A stretch of 64,000 nucleotides of DNA from Moanibacter sp964542645 (GTDB lineage Bacteria; Verrucomicrobiota; Verrucomicrobiia; Opitutales; UBA2987), in NCBI GenBank assembly GCA_964542645.1, contig CAZIUG010000008.1, positions 310,001 through 374,000 on the forward strand. Reading direction: 5' to 3'. Below the pieces are notes generated by a model. It was not told the origin of the DNA and did not search any database. It was given only the letters and a program-made list of their open reading frames with translations. This document shows, in pieces, positions 62,907-64,000 of the stretch (the stretch's first letter is position 1; every line of letters starts with the position of its first letter). The position numbers were made by a program, and so were the translations under genes.

Positions 62907-63884
62907 ATGCCACGACTTACACATCGTCAGATGGAACAATTCGAGAGGGAGGGCTATCTCCTTGTTAAGAAGGTTCTCGATGTTGAGCACATTATCAACC
63001 CAATCATTAGGGAATACCACGAGGTTCTTAACCGTTTGGCTAATGAGCTTTACGAGGCCAAAGAGATTCGTGAGCTCTATGAGGAGCTGTCGTTCGGTGA
63101 TCGCATAACGCGTATCTATGCTGAAACAGGCAAAATACATGCCCAGTATTTCGACTTCTCACTCCCTCAAGCAGGTAGCATAGAGCCAGATACACCATTT
63201 TGGGCTGGGCCAGCCGTTTTTCGAGCCATAACGGATCCTGATCTTTTAGATTACGTCGAATGTTTCATCGGTCCAGAAATCTATTCCAATCCGGTGCAAC
63301 ACGTTCGCATCAAACCACCTGAGCGCCTCGTTCCCCGAACTGAAGATGGCCAACCTATGCTCGGGGCCACAAGCTGGCATCAGGACAATGGTGTCGTCCG
63401 CCCAGAATCCGACAAAACGAATATGCTGACAGTGTGGTTTCCACTGACATCAGCCCGAGAAGAACATGGCTGCCTTCAGGTGGTGCCTGGGAGCCACCTA
63501 GATGGATTGACAACCCACTGCCCTGGAGGAACTGGCGGCCTTAGAATACCTGATCAAATTTTTGATAAATCTTCGTGCATTCCTATTCCGATGGAGGCAG
63601 GAGACGTACTTTTCTTCCATAAACTTATCGTCCATGGTTCGCTTTCAAATAAAAGCAATGAAGTACGCTGGAGCTTCGATTTACGGTATAATCCCATCGG
63701 TCAGGAAACAGGGCGCGGAGCCTTTCCTGGTTTTGTTGCCCGAAGCCGCACTCATCCTGAAGGCGTGTTGAGAAATCCTGCTGAGTGGGAACAGTCTTGG
63801 CGCAACGCCCGCGATCGCCTCGCTGTCGATCCAGATCCTGGCCCGTTCAACCGCTGGAATTTGAACCATCCGGCATGTGCTTAA
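62907..63884 (+). CDS. PhyH family dioxygenase, paralogue of the 35542 gene
   Basis: This 325-residue Fe(II)/2-oxoglutarate oxygenase has H158-Q-D160 in SWHQDNG, H243 in IVHGSLS and R254 before WSFDLRY. It shares with the 35542 gene the GPEI...QHVR, LQVVPGSH-like, WS-x-DLRY and ARSRTHP blocks, so the two are recent enough paralogues to be called a subfamily. The open frame reaches back to 62766 (TTG), but the ATG at 62907 puts MPRLTHRQMEQFEREGYLL at the normal start, with AGGA about 12 bases upstream. Substrate unknown. Confidence 0.88.
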   Translation: MPRLTHRQMEQFEREGYLLVKKVLDVEHIINPIIREYHEVLNRLANELYEAKEIRELYEELSFGDRITRIYAETGKIHAQYFDFSLPQAGSIEPDTPFWAGPAVFRAITDPDLLDYVECFIGPEIYSNPVQHVRIKPPERLVPRTEDGQPMLGATSWHQDNGVVRPESDKTNMLTVWFPLTSAREEHGCLQVVPGSHLDGLTTHCPGGTGGLRIPDQIFDKSSCIPIPMEAGDVLFFHKLIVHGSLSNKSNEVRWSFDLRYNPIGQETGRGAFPGFVARSRTHPEGVLRNPAEWEQSWRNARDRLAVDPDPGPFNRWNLNHPACA

Positions 63885-64000
63885 CGATGCCTGTTGGCTC
63901 GCTGCTACTAGGGAAAGCTCCTCTCGGTAAATTCTGACCTCGTATAGGTAACTTCATCCCTCTAAGTAAAAACAACCCGGGGGTCGGCTCTAATCCCCCT

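Noticed and set aside
1..64000. tRNA, rRNA, CRISPR, phage or insertion-sequence content
   Set aside because: Gaps were read for T-loop/CCA patterns, repeated spacers, transposase motifs and terminal repeats; nothing convincing was found, although tRNA detection by eye is limited.

Overview
The window is a stretch of chromosome from a Gram-negative bacterium. It holds about 49 protein genes, no recognisable RNA genes, and no phage, insertion sequence or CRISPR array. Base composition looks near even by eye (not computed). The gene content is several PhyH dioxygenases, enolase-superfamily sugar-acid dehydratases, UxuA-type mannonate dehydratases, Gfo/Idh/MocA oxidoreductases, creatininase-like amidohydrolases, a CehA/McbA hydrolase, a sulfatase and a DUF1318/YdbL periplasmic protein. 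This suggests a PVC-group organism, most likely a marine or host-associated Verrucomicrobiota of the Opitutae/Puniceicoccales kind; Poribacteria would be the main alternative. The placement is an inference, because no 16S or other decisive marker is present.

Layout. Positions 1-7.3 kb carry the housekeeping genes: rpsP, galE, a YnbE/YdbL-like pair and aroC, mixed with a Gfo/Idh oxidoreductase, a TIM-barrel isomerase and an SDR. Positions 7.4-31 kb are a sugar-acid region with three UxuA-like proteins, three enolase-superfamily proteins, an Ldh2 dehydrogenase, a GH127-like protein, an aldo/keto reductase and a uronate-dehydrogenase-like epimerase. It includes one clear operon, enolase-superfamily gene - CehA/McbA hydrolase - sulfatase (19.25-24.46 kb). 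Positions 31-46 kb hold PhyH dioxygenases, two ThDP enzymes, two creatininase-family proteins, an AAC(3)-fold acetyltransferase, and a minus-strand run of FAD oxidase, enolase-superfamily enzyme, two PhyH proteins and an isomerase. Positions 46-56 kb hold an SDR, another enolase-superfamily enzyme, an aldo/keto reductase, a Gfo/Idh protein, an FAD oxidase, a MATE exporter and a gamma-glutamyltransferase. Positions 56-64 kb hold four more PhyH proteins, one fused to HEAT repeats, plus a glycosidase-like TIM barrel and two unrecognised proteins.

How the genes may work together. The enzymes fit oxidation, epimerisation and dehydration of sugar acids, together with desulfation and demodification of complex, probably sulfated and O/N-substituted, organic matter. 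The later steps (KDG kinase, KDPG aldolase), all uptake systems and all transcriptional regulators are absent here. The window therefore looks like scattered single genes and short operons, often separated by 250-600 bases, rather than one self-contained pathway. The most unusual points are two PhyH proteins whose iron motif reads H-x-G instead of H-x-D, the PhyH-HEAT fusion, an enolase-superfamily protein lacking its third metal ligand, and a perfect inverted repeat with 26-base arms ahead of a cupin gene.
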